A stretch of 64,000 nt of DNA from Terribacillus sp. FSL K6-0262 (lineage in GTDB: Bacteria > Bacillota > Bacilli > Bacillales > Amphibacillaceae): assembly GCF_037977385.1 (NCBI RefSeq), contig NZ_CP150277.1:1713001-1777000 (forward strand), written 5' to 3'. The notes under the pieces are model-generated. The model ran no database searches, had not been told where the DNA came from, and saw nothing but the letters and a program-made list of their open reading frames with translations. Below are positions 9,311 to 17,881 of this stretch, piece by piece (position 1 is the stretch's first letter; each line of letters starts with the position of its first letter). Position numbers and translations under genes: made by a program.

Positions 9311-10264
9311 ATGTATAAACAAGAGCCCATTTTTCTGGATCCCGCTTTGCAAGAACGAATCTGGGGAGGAACCAAACTGGCGGATGTATTCGGTTATCAA
9401 TTGCCATCCGATCATACGGGCGAGGCTTGGGTGATCTCTGCGCATCCGAACGGTCCGAGCAAAATCCGCAATGGTGAACTAGCCGGGAAAACATTACTGG
9501 ATGCATGGCAGGATCATCGGGAGTTATTCGGAGAGCATGAAAATGAGGACTATCCGCTGCTTGTGAAGCTCCTTGATGCTAAAACCGATTTGTCTGTACA
9601 GGTGCATCCCGCTGATGACTATGCCCGAAAAGTGGAGGATGAGCCTTATGGGAAAACGGAGTGCTGGTATGTGGTGGATGCAGAGCCTGGAGCTGAGATT
9701 GTTTTTGGACATCATGCACAAACAAAAGAACAGCTTGAACGGATGATAGATAATGGAGAATGGAATCAGCTCCTGCGCCGGATTCCGGCGAAAAAGGGTG
9801 ATTTCATCTATGTTCCGAGCGGGGCCATCCACGCTATCGGGGCAGGTATCGTCATCTTGGAAACCCAGCAAAGCTCCGATATAACTTATCGTGTGTATGA
9901 TTATGACCGCAAGGACGATCAAGGGAATAAACGGGAGCTGCATTTGGATGCTGCCAAGGCGGTTTCGACTGTTCCACATGAAACAATCGAAACAAGGGAA
10001 TCTCCTGTAAAGGTTGGGACAAGAACAGAGCAGAAACTAGTAGAAAGTGAATATTTCACCGTTTATCATTGGCAAATAGCAGGAGAAACTGAATTAGAAA
10101 TGCCAGGCTCGTTCCTGCAAGTAAGTATCATTGAAGGTGGCGGTGAGATCGTGATTGAGGATCGATCCTATGAATTGAATAAAGGCGATCATTTCGTGCT
10201 TCCGGTTCATATCAAGACATGCAAGTTGAAAGGGCAGCTGGAAGCGATTGTTTCCCATGTATGA
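9311..10264 (+). CDS. manA: Mannose-6-phosphate isomerase, type I (class ManA)
   Basis: Zinc enzyme that interconverts mannose 6-phosphate and fructose 6-phosphate in the cytoplasm. Visible family signatures: GRI/ERIWGGTKL near the N-terminus, the zinc ligands in SVQVHPADDYA, GKTECWYV and the VPSGAIHAIGAG strand, and a C-terminal cupin. Length 317 residues, as in Bacillus ManA/Pmi. ATG 9311 is preferred over GTG/earlier starts because GAGGAG lies 8 bases ahead. It is a single gene between two terminators; no mannose PTS or sugar operon is adjacent. Confidence 0.93.
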   Translation: MYKQEPIFLDPALQERIWGGTKLADVFGYQLPSDHTGEAWVISAHPNGPSKIRNGELAGKTLLDAWQDHRELFGEHENEDYPLLVKLLDAKTDLSVQVHPADDYARKVEDEPYGKTECWYVVDAEPGAEIVFGHHAQTKEQLERMIDNGEWNQLLRRIPAKKGDFIYVPSGAIHAIGAGIVILETQQSSDITYRVYDYDRKDDQGNKRELHLDAAKAVSTVPHETIETRESPVKVGTRTEQKLVESEYFTVYHWQIAGETELEMPGSFLQVSIIEGGGEIVIEDRSYELNKGDHFVLPVHIKTCKLKGQLEAIVSHV

Positions 10265-10291
10265 GAGCAAGTGACAACTTGCTCTTTTTTT
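10265..10291 (+). terminator. Intrinsic terminator after manA
   Basis: GAGCAAGT/ACTTGCTC stem with a 4-base loop and seven T, directly after the stop codon. Confidence 0.93.
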
Positions 10292-10354
10292 GATGGGTTT
10301 TGTCTATTTCCTGGGAAATACACGAAGAAATTCTGCAAAGTTTTTCCTCCCCTA

Positions 10355-10363
10355 TGCTATAAT
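10355..10363 (+). promoter_or_regulatory. Extended -10 promoter of the PBP gene
   Basis: TGCTATAAT: a consensus -10 hexamer (10358-10363) with an upstream TG. The -35 region is poor (around 10334), as usual for extended -10 promoters. It lies about 35 bases before the start codon. Confidence 0.55.
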
Positions 10364-10398
10364 TGGGGAACAGTTTACAGAGACAGGAAAGGTGAGCT

Positions 10399-12423
10399 AT
10401 GAAACGATTAGCAGCAATATTATTTGTGGTTTGTATGGTGTTCCTGCTTTCCGCTTGTTCGGATGATCAGTCAGCGAAGGAAGGACTCGATCAGTTTGTC
10501 GACAACTGGAATGCCCAGGACTTCGATAAAATGTATGATCAGTTGTCCGAAGAATCGCAAAAAGATATTTCCAAGGAAGATTTCATTAAACGGTATACAG
10601 ATATTTATGATCAGGCTGGAGTATCCGATTTGAAGGTCACGGCAGGTGATGTGTCTGAAGAGGATGAAAAATCAGATGCGGATACCCAACAGCTTCCTTT
10701 ATCTGTCAGCATGCAGACGGTTGCCGGAAAAGTGGAGTTTGACAAAAAAGCGGAGCTTGTGAAAGTAGATGGGGAAGACGGTGCGACTTGGAAGGTGAAT
10801 TGGGACCCTTCCTATATCTTTGCCCAGCTTAATGACAACGAAAGCGTCCGTATAACTTCAGTGGAACCGGAACGCGGCCGGATTTTGGATACGAATGGGG
10901 AAGAGCTGGCATTCAATGCAACGGTTCCATCCGTCGGAATCATTCCGGGTCAGCTGGAGGCGGACGGAATGAGCCGGGATGAGGCCCTGGATCAAGTGGC
11001 TGAGGTCCTTGATATGGACAGGGAAGAAATTGACGCTCTGCTGGATCAGAGCTGGGTGACAGATGAAGTGGATGTACCGATTAAAATATTGCGCCCTGAT
11101 CAGCGTGACCTGGCTAAGGAGGTCGATTCACTTCCTGGTGTCCAAATAACCGACACAACTTCAAGATTCTATCCATATGGGGAAGCTGCAGCACATTTGA
11201 CCGGATATGTGAAAAAAGTGGATGCAGAGTTCCTCGAGAAAGATGACAATGCTTCCAATTATGATGCGGATTCCTATGTTGGCTCGACAGGATTGGAATC
11301 CGTCTATGAGGATAAGCTTCGAGGCACTATCGGATGGAAGATCTATACGGTTTCAAAGACGAGCGATGAACAAGAAGTGATTGCCGAGACGGAGGTGCAG
11401 AACGGGGAAGATGTCGAGACGACAATCGATATCGGTACCCAAGAAAAGATTTACGATCAGCTGAAGGACGACAGCGGGGCATCAGTTGCCCTGGATCCCA
11501 AATCTGGAGCTACCTTGGCACTGGTGAGCACACCATCCTATGATCCGAATAACTTCATTTTCGGCTGGGATGATGAGGAATATGAAAAACTATCCAATGA
11601 TGAACATAGTCCATTCTCAGCTAAATTCAATAAAGCCTATGCTCCTGGTTCGACCATCAAGCCGCTTACAGCTGCTATCGGATTGGAAAATGGCGTCATT
11701 ACACCAGACGAGAAGAAGCATATCGAAGGGCTGAAATGGGACAATGATGGCAAATTCGGAAATTACAGTGTGACACGTGTTTCGGATAGCTTATCGGATG
11801 TTGACCTGGAGAATGCATTGATCACATCGGATAACATATACTTTGCGCAGACGGCCGTGGATACAGGAGCGGAAAACTTTGAGAAAGGCTTGAAATCTTT
11901 CGGTTTTGGTGAAGAGCTGGATTATGAGTTCCCGACCGCAGCCTCATCGATTTCCAATGATGGCTTGGACAATGAGACACTTCTTGCTGATTCCGGCTAT
12001 GGGCAAGGACAGGTGCTTATGTCTCCGCTTCATTTGGCAGCGGCTTACACTCCTTTCGTCAACGATGGCAACTTGATTAAGCCGACGCTGCTCAAGTCGA
12101 AAGCTGAAAAGCCTGTCGTATGGCATGAAGGTGTCCTGCCTAAAGAAGGTGCAGATGCAATCACGGAAGGACTTCGGGGTGTTGTGGAAGATGAACGCGG
12201 CTCGGCGCATAATCCTGTAGTGGATGGACTGACATTGGCAGGTAAAACTGGTACTGCGGAATTGAAGCAAAGCCAGGATGATAAGAATGGCACAGAAAAT
12301 GGCTGGTTTGTTGCGTATGATTATGATAATCAGGATATGCTGATCAGCATGATGGTAGAAGGTGTTCAGGATAAGGGCGGCAGCCATTATACTGTTGAAA
12401 AAGTGAAAAATGTATTCAAATGA
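10399..12423 (+). CDS. pbpC: Penicillin-binding transpeptidase, PBP3/MecA-like lipoprotein
   Basis: Class B penicillin-binding protein that cross-links peptidoglycan outside the membrane. Lipoprotein signal with lipobox LSAC (Cys20). NTF2-like MecA N-terminal domain about 25-145, PBP dimerisation domain about 150-320, transpeptidase about 350-670 with Ser418-Lys421 (GSTIK), SDN at 477-479 and KTGT at 616-619. The 674 residues match B. subtilis PbpC (PBP3), a relative of staphylococcal PBP2a. Such proteins tend to have low beta-lactam affinity. A monocistronic unit with its own promoter and terminator. Confidence 0.93.
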   Translation: MKRLAAILFVVCMVFLLSACSDDQSAKEGLDQFVDNWNAQDFDKMYDQLSEESQKDISKEDFIKRYTDIYDQAGVSDLKVTAGDVSEEDEKSDADTQQLPLSVSMQTVAGKVEFDKKAELVKVDGEDGATWKVNWDPSYIFAQLNDNESVRITSVEPERGRILDTNGEELAFNATVPSVGIIPGQLEADGMSRDEALDQVAEVLDMDREEIDALLDQSWVTDEVDVPIKILRPDQRDLAKEVDSLPGVQITDTTSRFYPYGEAAAHLTGYVKKVDAEFLEKDDNASNYDADSYVGSTGLESVYEDKLRGTIGWKIYTVSKTSDEQEVIAETEVQNGEDVETTIDIGTQEKIYDQLKDDSGASVALDPKSGATLALVSTPSYDPNNFIFGWDDEEYEKLSNDEHSPFSAKFNKAYAPGSTIKPLTAAIGLENGVITPDEKKHIEGLKWDNDGKFGNYSVTRVSDSLSDVDLENALITSDNIYFAQTAVDTGAENFEKGLKSFGFGEELDYEFPTAASSISNDGLDNETLLADSGYGQGQVLMSPLHLAAAYTPFVNDGNLIKPTLLKSKAEKPVVWHEGVLPKEGADAITEGLRGVVEDERGSAHNPVVDGLTLAGKTGTAELKQSQDDKNGTENGWFVAYDYDNQDMLISMMVEGVQDKGGSHYTVEKVKNVFK

Positions 12424-12426
12424 GGC

Positions 12427-12455
12427 AAAGCGTGCGGATGATCCGTGCGCTTTTT
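12427..12455 (+). terminator. Intrinsic terminator after pbpC
   Basis: Stem AAGCG..CGGA/TCCG..CGCTT with two small internal bulges, TGA loop, then five T. Confidence 0.85.
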
Positions 12456-12512
12456 CTATATTTGGAAAAATAAGCTATAATGAAAATGAATGGGAGGAAG
12501 GAGATAAGGATA

Positions 12513-12779
12513 ATGGAAGAAAAACGATATTCGCCATCTGGCACGTTAGCACTTGGCATTGTGACGATTCTCATCCCGGTGATCGGGATTATAACAGGTA
12601 TTCTGGCAATCATATTTGCAAATAAGAGTCTCAAAATAACAGATGACGCAGAAGCGATAAAGGCATTATATCTCGGCGGAAGGGTATGTGCGATAATTGG
12701 GCTGTGCTACCAAGGCTTGATTTTCATTTATTTGATTTTTGTAATCGTGATAGCGTTAGCAGCTCCAGGATTTTATTGA
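12513..12779 (+). CDS. Small membrane protein, DUF4190-like
   Basis: Eighty-eight-residue protein with two membrane segments (about 12-36 and 57-82). The first contains the GxxxxIIxGILAIIFANKSL pattern typical of DUF4190. The function of the family is unknown. ATG 12513 is chosen because AAGGAG sits 9 bases ahead, and because TATAAT at 12476-12481 overlaps the earlier in-frame ATG (12480), which would therefore lie upstream of the transcript. It converges with the permease gene and shares a terminator with it. Confidence 0.7.
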   Translation: MEEKRYSPSGTLALGIVTILIPVIGIITGILAIIFANKSLKITDDAEAIKALYLGGRVCAIIGLCYQGLIFIYLIFVIVIALAAPGFY

Positions 12780-12781
12780 CG

Positions 12782-12817
12782 AAAAAACAGCCTCGGACTC
12801 AGTCCGGGGCTGTTTCA
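12782..12817. terminator. Shared bidirectional terminator
   Basis: AAAAAACAGCC..GGACT/GTCC..GGCTGTTT hairpin with A-run and T-run on its two sides, able to stop both converging transcripts. Its 3' arm encodes the last few residues of the permease on the minus strand. Confidence 0.8.
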
Positions 12818-14265
12818 TGTTCGGGAGTCGTCAAATCGACATCCTCGAGCTTATGCACTTTTGTTTTATATTTCACCTTGTAGATAATCCAGCAGAGCAA
12901 AAAGATCGGGATGCCGATATAGGAAGCAATAAAACTGCCGATATCAAAACCATCTTCCGTAAAGGATGATAGACTCTGTCCGACTACTACAATGATGCTT
13001 AAGGTGAGCGCGAATAATGGGGCAAAGGGATAGAATTTCGCCCTGTATGGCAAATCCTTTAGATCGTAGCCCTGTGCTACATACGCTTTGCGGAAACGAT
13101 AATGGCTGATTGCAATACCGATCCAGATGATGAATCCAGTCATACCGGCCACATTCAACAGCCATGTGTAGACGATACCGTTTCCGAAGAAGGATGTCAG
13201 GAAGGCCGCACAGCCAACTGCTGCAGTACCGATCAAGGCATTGACGGGTACACCATTCTTATTCAATTTGCCAAGGAAGCGAGGGGCTTTCCCTTCTTTC
13301 GCCAAATTCCACAGCATCCTGGTGCTTGCGTACATACCAGAGTTCCCGGCAGATAAGACTGCTGTCAGGATGACCGCATTCATCACAGATGCCGCAAAGG
13401 CGATACCAGCTTTTTCGAAGACGAGTGTGAATGGGCTCAGCTGGACATCTTCACTTGCCAAGCTGTCTGTCGTATATGGAATCAGCATTCCGATCACGAA
13501 GATAGCCAGGATATAGAATAGCAAAATACGCCAGAAAACAGATCGAATCGCTTTTGGTATCGATACCTTTGGATTATCTGCTTCCCCTGCTGCTGCACCG
13601 AGCAATTCCGTCCCCTGGAAGGAGAATCCTGCTGCCATGAACACACCGATCAAAGCAAGGAAACCGCCATTGAATGGGGCATCGCCTACGGTAAAGTTCG
13701 AGAAGCCTGGCGATTCCCCGCCTAGGATTCCGACTATCATCAAAAGACCGACGATGATGAATACAATGACCGTGATGACCTTTATCAAGGCAAACCAATA
13801 TTCAGATTCCCCGAAGCCTTTGACAGAAATATAATTCAATAGGAACATGATGATCAGACTGGCGGCACTCCAGATCCAGGATGGCGTATTGGGGAACCAG
13901 AAATCCATGATCAATGTCACGGCAACCAGCTCGGCTGCTATCGTCGCGGCCCAGCTGAACCAATAGTTCCATCCCAGGGCAAAACCAAGAGATTCATCCA
14001 CGAATTTTGTCGCATAGGTGCTGAAGCTTCCCGAGACAGGCATGAAGGCCGCCATCTCAGCCAGACTGTTCATCAGGAAGAAGACCATGCAGCCAATGAG
14101 GGCATATGCCAGCAGCGCTCCGCCAGGGCCAGCTTGACTGATTGCACCTCCGCTGGCAAGGAACAGGCCTGTCCCGATGGTTCCTCCAAGGGAGATCATC
14201 CCCAAATGACGGGCTTTGAGCTTTCTTTGTAAGCCTGGCTCTGTGTTGTTTTGTTTGTTGCCCAA
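12799..14265 (-). CDS. lysP: Lysine-type amino acid permease (LysP-like)
   Basis: Proton-coupled amino-acid transporter of the APC superfamily with 12 predicted helices, 488 residues. Sequence closely follows the E. coli lysine permease as I remember it, for example GTIGTGLFLASGGAISQAGP, FALGWNYW, FSFQGTELLG and AGNSGMYASTRML, so lysine is the likely substrate. The start is taken at TTG 14265, six bases after GAGGTG; the upstream GTG (14274) has no room for a ribosome site. The 316-base region ahead is full of hairpins and ends in a terminator about 45 bases before the gene, suggesting attenuation, but it lacks the lysine-riboswitch core. Confidence 0.8.
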   Translation of the reverse strand: MGNKQNNTEPGLQRKLKARHLGMISLGGTIGTGLFLASGGAISQAGPGGALLAYALIGCMVFFLMNSLAEMAAFMPVSGSFSTYATKFVDESLGFALGWNYWFSWAATIAAELVAVTLIMDFWFPNTPSWIWSAASLIIMFLLNYISVKGFGESEYWFALIKVITVIVFIIVGLLMIVGILGGESPGFSNFTVGDAPFNGGFLALIGVFMAAGFSFQGTELLGAAAGEADNPKVSIPKAIRSVFWRILLFYILAIFVIGMLIPYTTDSLASEDVQLSPFTLVFEKAGIAFAASVMNAVILTAVLSAGNSGMYASTRMLWNLAKEGKAPRFLGKLNKNGVPVNALIGTAAVGCAAFLTSFFGNGIVYTWLLNVAGMTGFIIWIGIAISHYRFRKAYVAQGYDLKDLPYRAKFYPFAPLFALTLSIIVVVGQSLSSFTEDGFDIGSFIASYIGIPIFLLCWIIYKVKYKTKVHKLEDVDLTTPEHETAPD

Positions 14266-14311
14266 TTCTTTCACCTCGTCTATAGTATGGCATGCTGCCG
14301 TGAACTTAACG

Positions 14312-14356
14312 AAAAAAGCCGTATCGGATATTCTTGCTAATCCGAACGGCTTATTT
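14312..14356 (-). terminator. Terminator or attenuator in the permease leader
   Basis: On the minus strand a GCCGT/ACGGC plus CGGAT/ATCCG stem with a 10-base loop is followed by six T, about 47 bases upstream of the lysP-like start. It may end the amidase transcript or act as a leader attenuator. Confidence 0.7.
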
Positions 14357-14379
14357 TATACAACAGCATCATTCCAGAA

Positions 14380-14570
14380 TAAATAAGATATCGCAGCATA
14401 TGAATATATATCATGTGCTCGTTCTGTCCCCATTCGGTCCAGATGCAGCTTTTCACTTTGTTTGGAAAAGCCGCATATCACACTCATTGATTGATGATTG
14501 CCTATGCAATCCAATGAGTTCTTATGCAATTAAAAACATCCCTAACTTTACTATACAACACGAGATATTT
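14380..14570 (-). promoter_or_regulatory. Structured leader / intergenic region upstream of lysP-like gene
   Basis: No gene in this stretch. On the minus strand I see three hairpins in series: CTCATTGGATTGC with GCAATC and CAATGAG (nested stems, about 14478-14518); a 12-pair stem ATGCGGCTTTTC/GAAAAGCTGCAT (about 14440-14475); and GCA.ATGA/TCAT.TGC (about 14393-14420). Then comes the terminator at 14312-14356. No T-box GGGTGGNACC motif and no L-box core were found. It could be a cis-acting leader or simply a 3' untranslated region. Confidence 0.45.
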
Positions 14571-14590
14571 CAACTGTATTCCGGAATGGA

Positions 14591-16012
14591 TTATTTTGGA
14601 GCTTTACGGTGCTTTGTGGCGCACTCGTAGCCATAGCCGATTTCTATTAAGGTAGTTTCCTCAAATGCGCCGGCTGTAAACGTAATTCCGAATGGTTCGC
14701 CAGTCTCTGTGTAACCAGCAGGCACGGTGATCGACGGGTATCCTGCCTTGGCTGCGATGTCGCATCCATGATAGCTGGGGAAAATGACTGCATCAAGTCC
14801 TGCATCCGACATGACAGGATCCAGGCCTTCCGTGCGGGATTCTCTTATGTCGGCCAGCCGATCCCGTAAATATTCTGCCTGTTTAAGCGTCCCATCCGTC
14901 TTCTCGGCAGCTTCAAGGATATCTTGACCATGTATGAGGGCAGACTCGGTGTTGATGCGATTCCATTCGATCACTTCTTTCAATGTATGGGCCGGAAGAT
15001 GCGGGGATACTGTTCGCAGGTATCGGTTCACGCCGTGCTTGAATTCATGATACAGCACGCTTGATTCCCTGGTGATTTCCGGAACTTGCACATGGATAAG
15101 CTCAGCACCTTGAGTCCGCAGTACCATAAAGGCTTTTTCCATAAGCTCGCGTTTTTCGGGGGACAGGCTATTCAATGTGTGCCCATCTATACCAAGACGC
15201 TTACCCTGCAATCCCTCTTTTTGGAGTGATGCTGTATAATCTGGGAGAACCGGAGCCGATAGCGTGGCTGGATCCGATTCATCCTTGCCGGCGATCACTT
15301 GAAGCAGGATGGCCGCATCTTCGACGGATCTCGTCATCGGCCCTGCAGTATCCTGACTGTGAGCAATGGGAATGATGCCATTGCGCGATACAAGTCCCAC
15401 GGTCGGCTTGATGCCGACCAATGAATTGCTGCTGGATGGGCTGAGGATGGAGCCGCTTGTTTCCGTTCCGATACCTGCAGCGGCCAAATTATCAGCAATA
15501 GCTGCACCTGTCCCAGAGCTGGAGCCGCCGACATCGAAACTTCCGTAAGGGTTTCGTACTTGACCGCCGCGGGCGCTGTAGCCATTCGGCATAGGCTCTG
15601 ACATGAAGTTTGCCCACTCCGTCATATTGACCTTTCCTAAAATGATGGCACCAGCTTCACGCAGCTTTCGGACGATGAAGGCATCCTGCTTGGCATAGTT
15701 ATCAGCAAGTACAAGGGTCCCGGCACTTGTGTGCATGCCATCCGCCGTATCTATGTTGTCTTTGATCAAGACAGGAATACCATGAAGCGGTCCGCGCAGC
15801 TGTTCTTCTTTTCTCTCCTTATCCATTTGTCCTGCAAGGAATAATGCATCTGGATTGACCTCCAGCACACTATTTGTCCCGCCCTGGACGGAATCTTTCT
15901 TTGCTATCCGTTCCAGATAGGCTTCGACCAAGGCAGTCGATGTCAGTTTACCTGCTGTCAGGTCGTTCTGTAAGGATGATATAGTTGCTTCTTCGAATGG
16001 AAAAGTATTCAT
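14591..16012 (-). CDS. Amidase signature family enzyme
   Basis: Ser-Ser-Lys hydrolase acting on C-N amide bonds, 473 residues. The catalytic Lys lies in PVLIKDNIDTADG, the cis-Ser in GGSSSGTGAAIA and the nucleophile Ser in GTETSGSIL, followed by the PTVGLVSRNGIIPIAHSQDT region, all diagnostic. The family covers fatty-acid, aryl and peptide amidases as well as GatA; absence of gatB/gatC nearby and the sequence favour a free-standing amidase of unknown substrate. ATG 16012 has GGGGAGAA ahead of it. Confidence 0.88.
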   Translation of the reverse strand: MNTFPFEEATISSLQNDLTAGKLTSTALVEAYLERIAKKDSVQGGTNSVLEVNPDALFLAGQMDKERKEEQLRGPLHGIPVLIKDNIDTADGMHTSAGTLVLADNYAKQDAFIVRKLREAGAIILGKVNMTEWANFMSEPMPNGYSARGGQVRNPYGSFDVGGSSSGTGAAIADNLAAAGIGTETSGSILSPSSSNSLVGIKPTVGLVSRNGIIPIAHSQDTAGPMTRSVEDAAILLQVIAGKDESDPATLSAPVLPDYTASLQKEGLQGKRLGIDGHTLNSLSPEKRELMEKAFMVLRTQGAELIHVQVPEITRESSVLYHEFKHGVNRYLRTVSPHLPAHTLKEVIEWNRINTESALIHGQDILEAAEKTDGTLKQAEYLRDRLADIRESRTEGLDPVMSDAGLDAVIFPSYHGCDIAAKAGYPSITVPAGYTETGEPFGITFTAGAFEETTLIEIGYGYECATKHRKAPK

Positions 16013-16083
16013 GGACTGGATTCTCCCCTGTAATATGTGTATGATAAAAAAACTTCTATAATTTGGCCAAAACAGCTATACTC

Positions 16084-16089
16084 ATTATA
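16084..16089 (-). promoter_or_regulatory. -10 element of the amidase promoter
   Basis: TATAAT on the minus strand about 70 bases ahead of the amidase start. A weak TGTTTT -35 lies 17 bases further upstream. Confidence 0.45.
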
Positions 16090-16483
16090 CTAAATTTTCT
16101 TACAATAAAACATGAGAGACTTTGATTCATCCGGGAACACATAAATATACAGAGGCAGATCGATCTTGTGTTGGTCAGACCAATAGCATCACAGCCACCT
16201 GGCTAGGCTTGCAGAATCGGCAGGGATGAAATTTGTAAATACTATTTTCTGGTTATCTTGCGTCATATGATCCATAACGTATCAATTTTTTGTACAACTG
16301 ACTATTGATTTTCGATTTTATGGTTTATCTTTGTGTCCATTTGAGATAGCATATGGAATAACCCGTACGCTTGCGGGCGTTTCGGTATCAATTATTTTTA
16401 CTATTATCTTTCCATCGACCTGCTTCTGTGCTGCTGCGCACCAATATGCAAGAGGAAAATGATAGTAGGCAAGGGGCATAGAC
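16090..16483. other. Intergenic region between amidase and second permease
   Basis: No gene supported. It holds a perfect 13-base palindrome TTGGTCAGACCAA at 16171-16183, a typical size for a GntR- or TetR-type operator, and a small CCCG/CGGG hairpin near 16361-16376. No T-box or known riboswitch core was recognised. The ribosome site for the + strand permease is AAGGGGC near 16470. Confidence 0.4.
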
Positions 16484-17845
16484 ATGGCAAGAAATGATCG
16501 ATCATCAAATGATTTACACAAAGGTTTAAAAAACCGCCATGTGCAGATGATTGCGCTTGGCGGAGCAATAGGAACAGGCTTGTTCTATGGTTCTGCATCC
16601 TCGATCGGATTGGCTGGACCGGCAATTGCACTTGCATATCTTATCGGCGGCATCATGATTTTCTTCATTATGCGAGCACTGGGCGAACTATCGGTGGATA
16701 CACCGAATTCGGGTTCCATCAGTTATTACGCCTATCAGAATCTAGGTGATTTCTTTGGATTCGTCTCAGGCTGGAATTATTGGTTCAATTATGTGGCAGT
16801 AAGCATGGCGGAACTGACGGTTGTCGGTATCTACGTCCAGTATTGGTTCCCGAGTGTCCCGACTTGGGTGACGGCATTTGGCTTCCTGATTTTGATTACA
16901 TGCATCAATCTATTAAGTGTCAAACTGTATGGGGAGTTCGAATTCTATTTTGCCATCATCAAAGTTGTCGCAATTATCGGGATGATCATCCTCGGCTTGG
17001 TACTCATTTTAACTGGTATTGGGAATGATGGCGTTCCTACGGGCTTCTCCAATTTGTTTGATGAGGGAGGCTTCATGCCGAATGGCCTGACAGGTGTGAT
17101 CTTGTCACTTGTGCTTGTCATGTTCAGTTTCGGCGGGGTCGAATTGGTTGGTATCACAGCCGGAGAAGTGGATACACCGAAGAAGACGATACCAAAGGCA
17201 ATCAATCAAGTGGTCTACCGGATATTGATTTTCTACGTTGGTGCGCTGCTTGTCATCATGTCCGTCTTCCCATGGAATCAAATCGACGGCCAAAGCAGTC
17301 CATTCGTGCAAATATTCGATGGCGTCGGCATTCCGGCGGCTGCAGGGATATTGAATGTCGTCGTCCTTACTGCCGCAGTGTCTGCACATAACAGCAGCCT
17401 TTACAGTAATGGACGGATGCTGCATTCCTTAGCCAAGCAAGGGAATGCACCGAGGTTCTTGGGCAGGGTCGGCAAACGTACCGGTGCCCCGGTGGCAGCG
17501 ATTCTGGTGTCATCTGGGGTAGCAGCGATAGCTGTAATCATAAACTTCCTGTTCCCTGAAAAAGTATTCAGCTATCTGATGGCAATTGCGACCATAGCCG
17601 TTGTCATCAACTGGATCATGATTGTCATCATCCATCTAGCTTTCCGGAAACGAATCGGAAAGGAAGCAGCAAGTAAACTCTCTTTCAAACTGCCGCTTCA
17701 CCCGATATCCAATTATCTTGTCTTGTTATTCCTGATTGCCGTAATCGTCATCATGGGATTCATCCCGGATTACCGTCTGGCACTGTTCATCTTGCCGATA
17801 TGGGTGATCATTCTATCCGTCGGTTATAAGCTGAAACGAAAATGA
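16484..17845 (+). CDS. Amino acid permease, APC superfamily
   Basis: Inner-membrane amino-acid transporter with 12 predicted helices, 453 residues. Signatures of the AAT family (2.A.3.1): HVQMIALGGAIGTGLF near the N-terminus, GWNYWFNY, FSFGGVELVG and SAHNSSLYSNGRML. It resembles the AapA/RocE/GabP branch rather than the lysine branch, but the substrate cannot be told from sequence alone. Single gene with its own long upstream region and a terminator shared with the ABC transporter operon. Confidence 0.85.
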   Translation: MARNDRSSNDLHKGLKNRHVQMIALGGAIGTGLFYGSASSIGLAGPAIALAYLIGGIMIFFIMRALGELSVDTPNSGSISYYAYQNLGDFFGFVSGWNYWFNYVAVSMAELTVVGIYVQYWFPSVPTWVTAFGFLILITCINLLSVKLYGEFEFYFAIIKVVAIIGMIILGLVLILTGIGNDGVPTGFSNLFDEGGFMPNGLTGVILSLVLVMFSFGGVELVGITAGEVDTPKKTIPKAINQVVYRILIFYVGALLVIMSVFPWNQIDGQSSPFVQIFDGVGIPAAAGILNVVVLTAAVSAHNSSLYSNGRMLHSLAKQGNAPRFLGRVGKRTGAPVAAILVSSGVAAIAVIINFLFPEKVFSYLMAIATIAVVINWIMIVIIHLAFRKRIGKEAASKLSFKLPLHPISNYLVLLFLIAVIVIMGFIPDYRLALFILPIWVIILSVGYKLKRK

Positions 17846-17879
17846 AAAATGCGTATCCTGGAGGGGATACGCATTTTTA
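17846..17879. terminator. Bidirectional terminator
   Basis: Thirteen-base perfect stem (AAAATGCGTATCC and complement) with A- and T-runs on both sides, between the converging permease and ABC ATPase genes. Confidence 0.92.
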
Positions 17880-17881
17880 TT

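Noticed and set aside
14275..14590. Lysine riboswitch (L-box) or T-box ahead of the LysP-like gene
   Set aside because: Neither the L-box core nor the T-box GGGTGGNACC motif is present, although the region is structured.
14334..14630. 98-codon frame on the + strand
   Set aside because: It lies over the hairpin-rich leader and the amidase 3' end, with no ribosome site.
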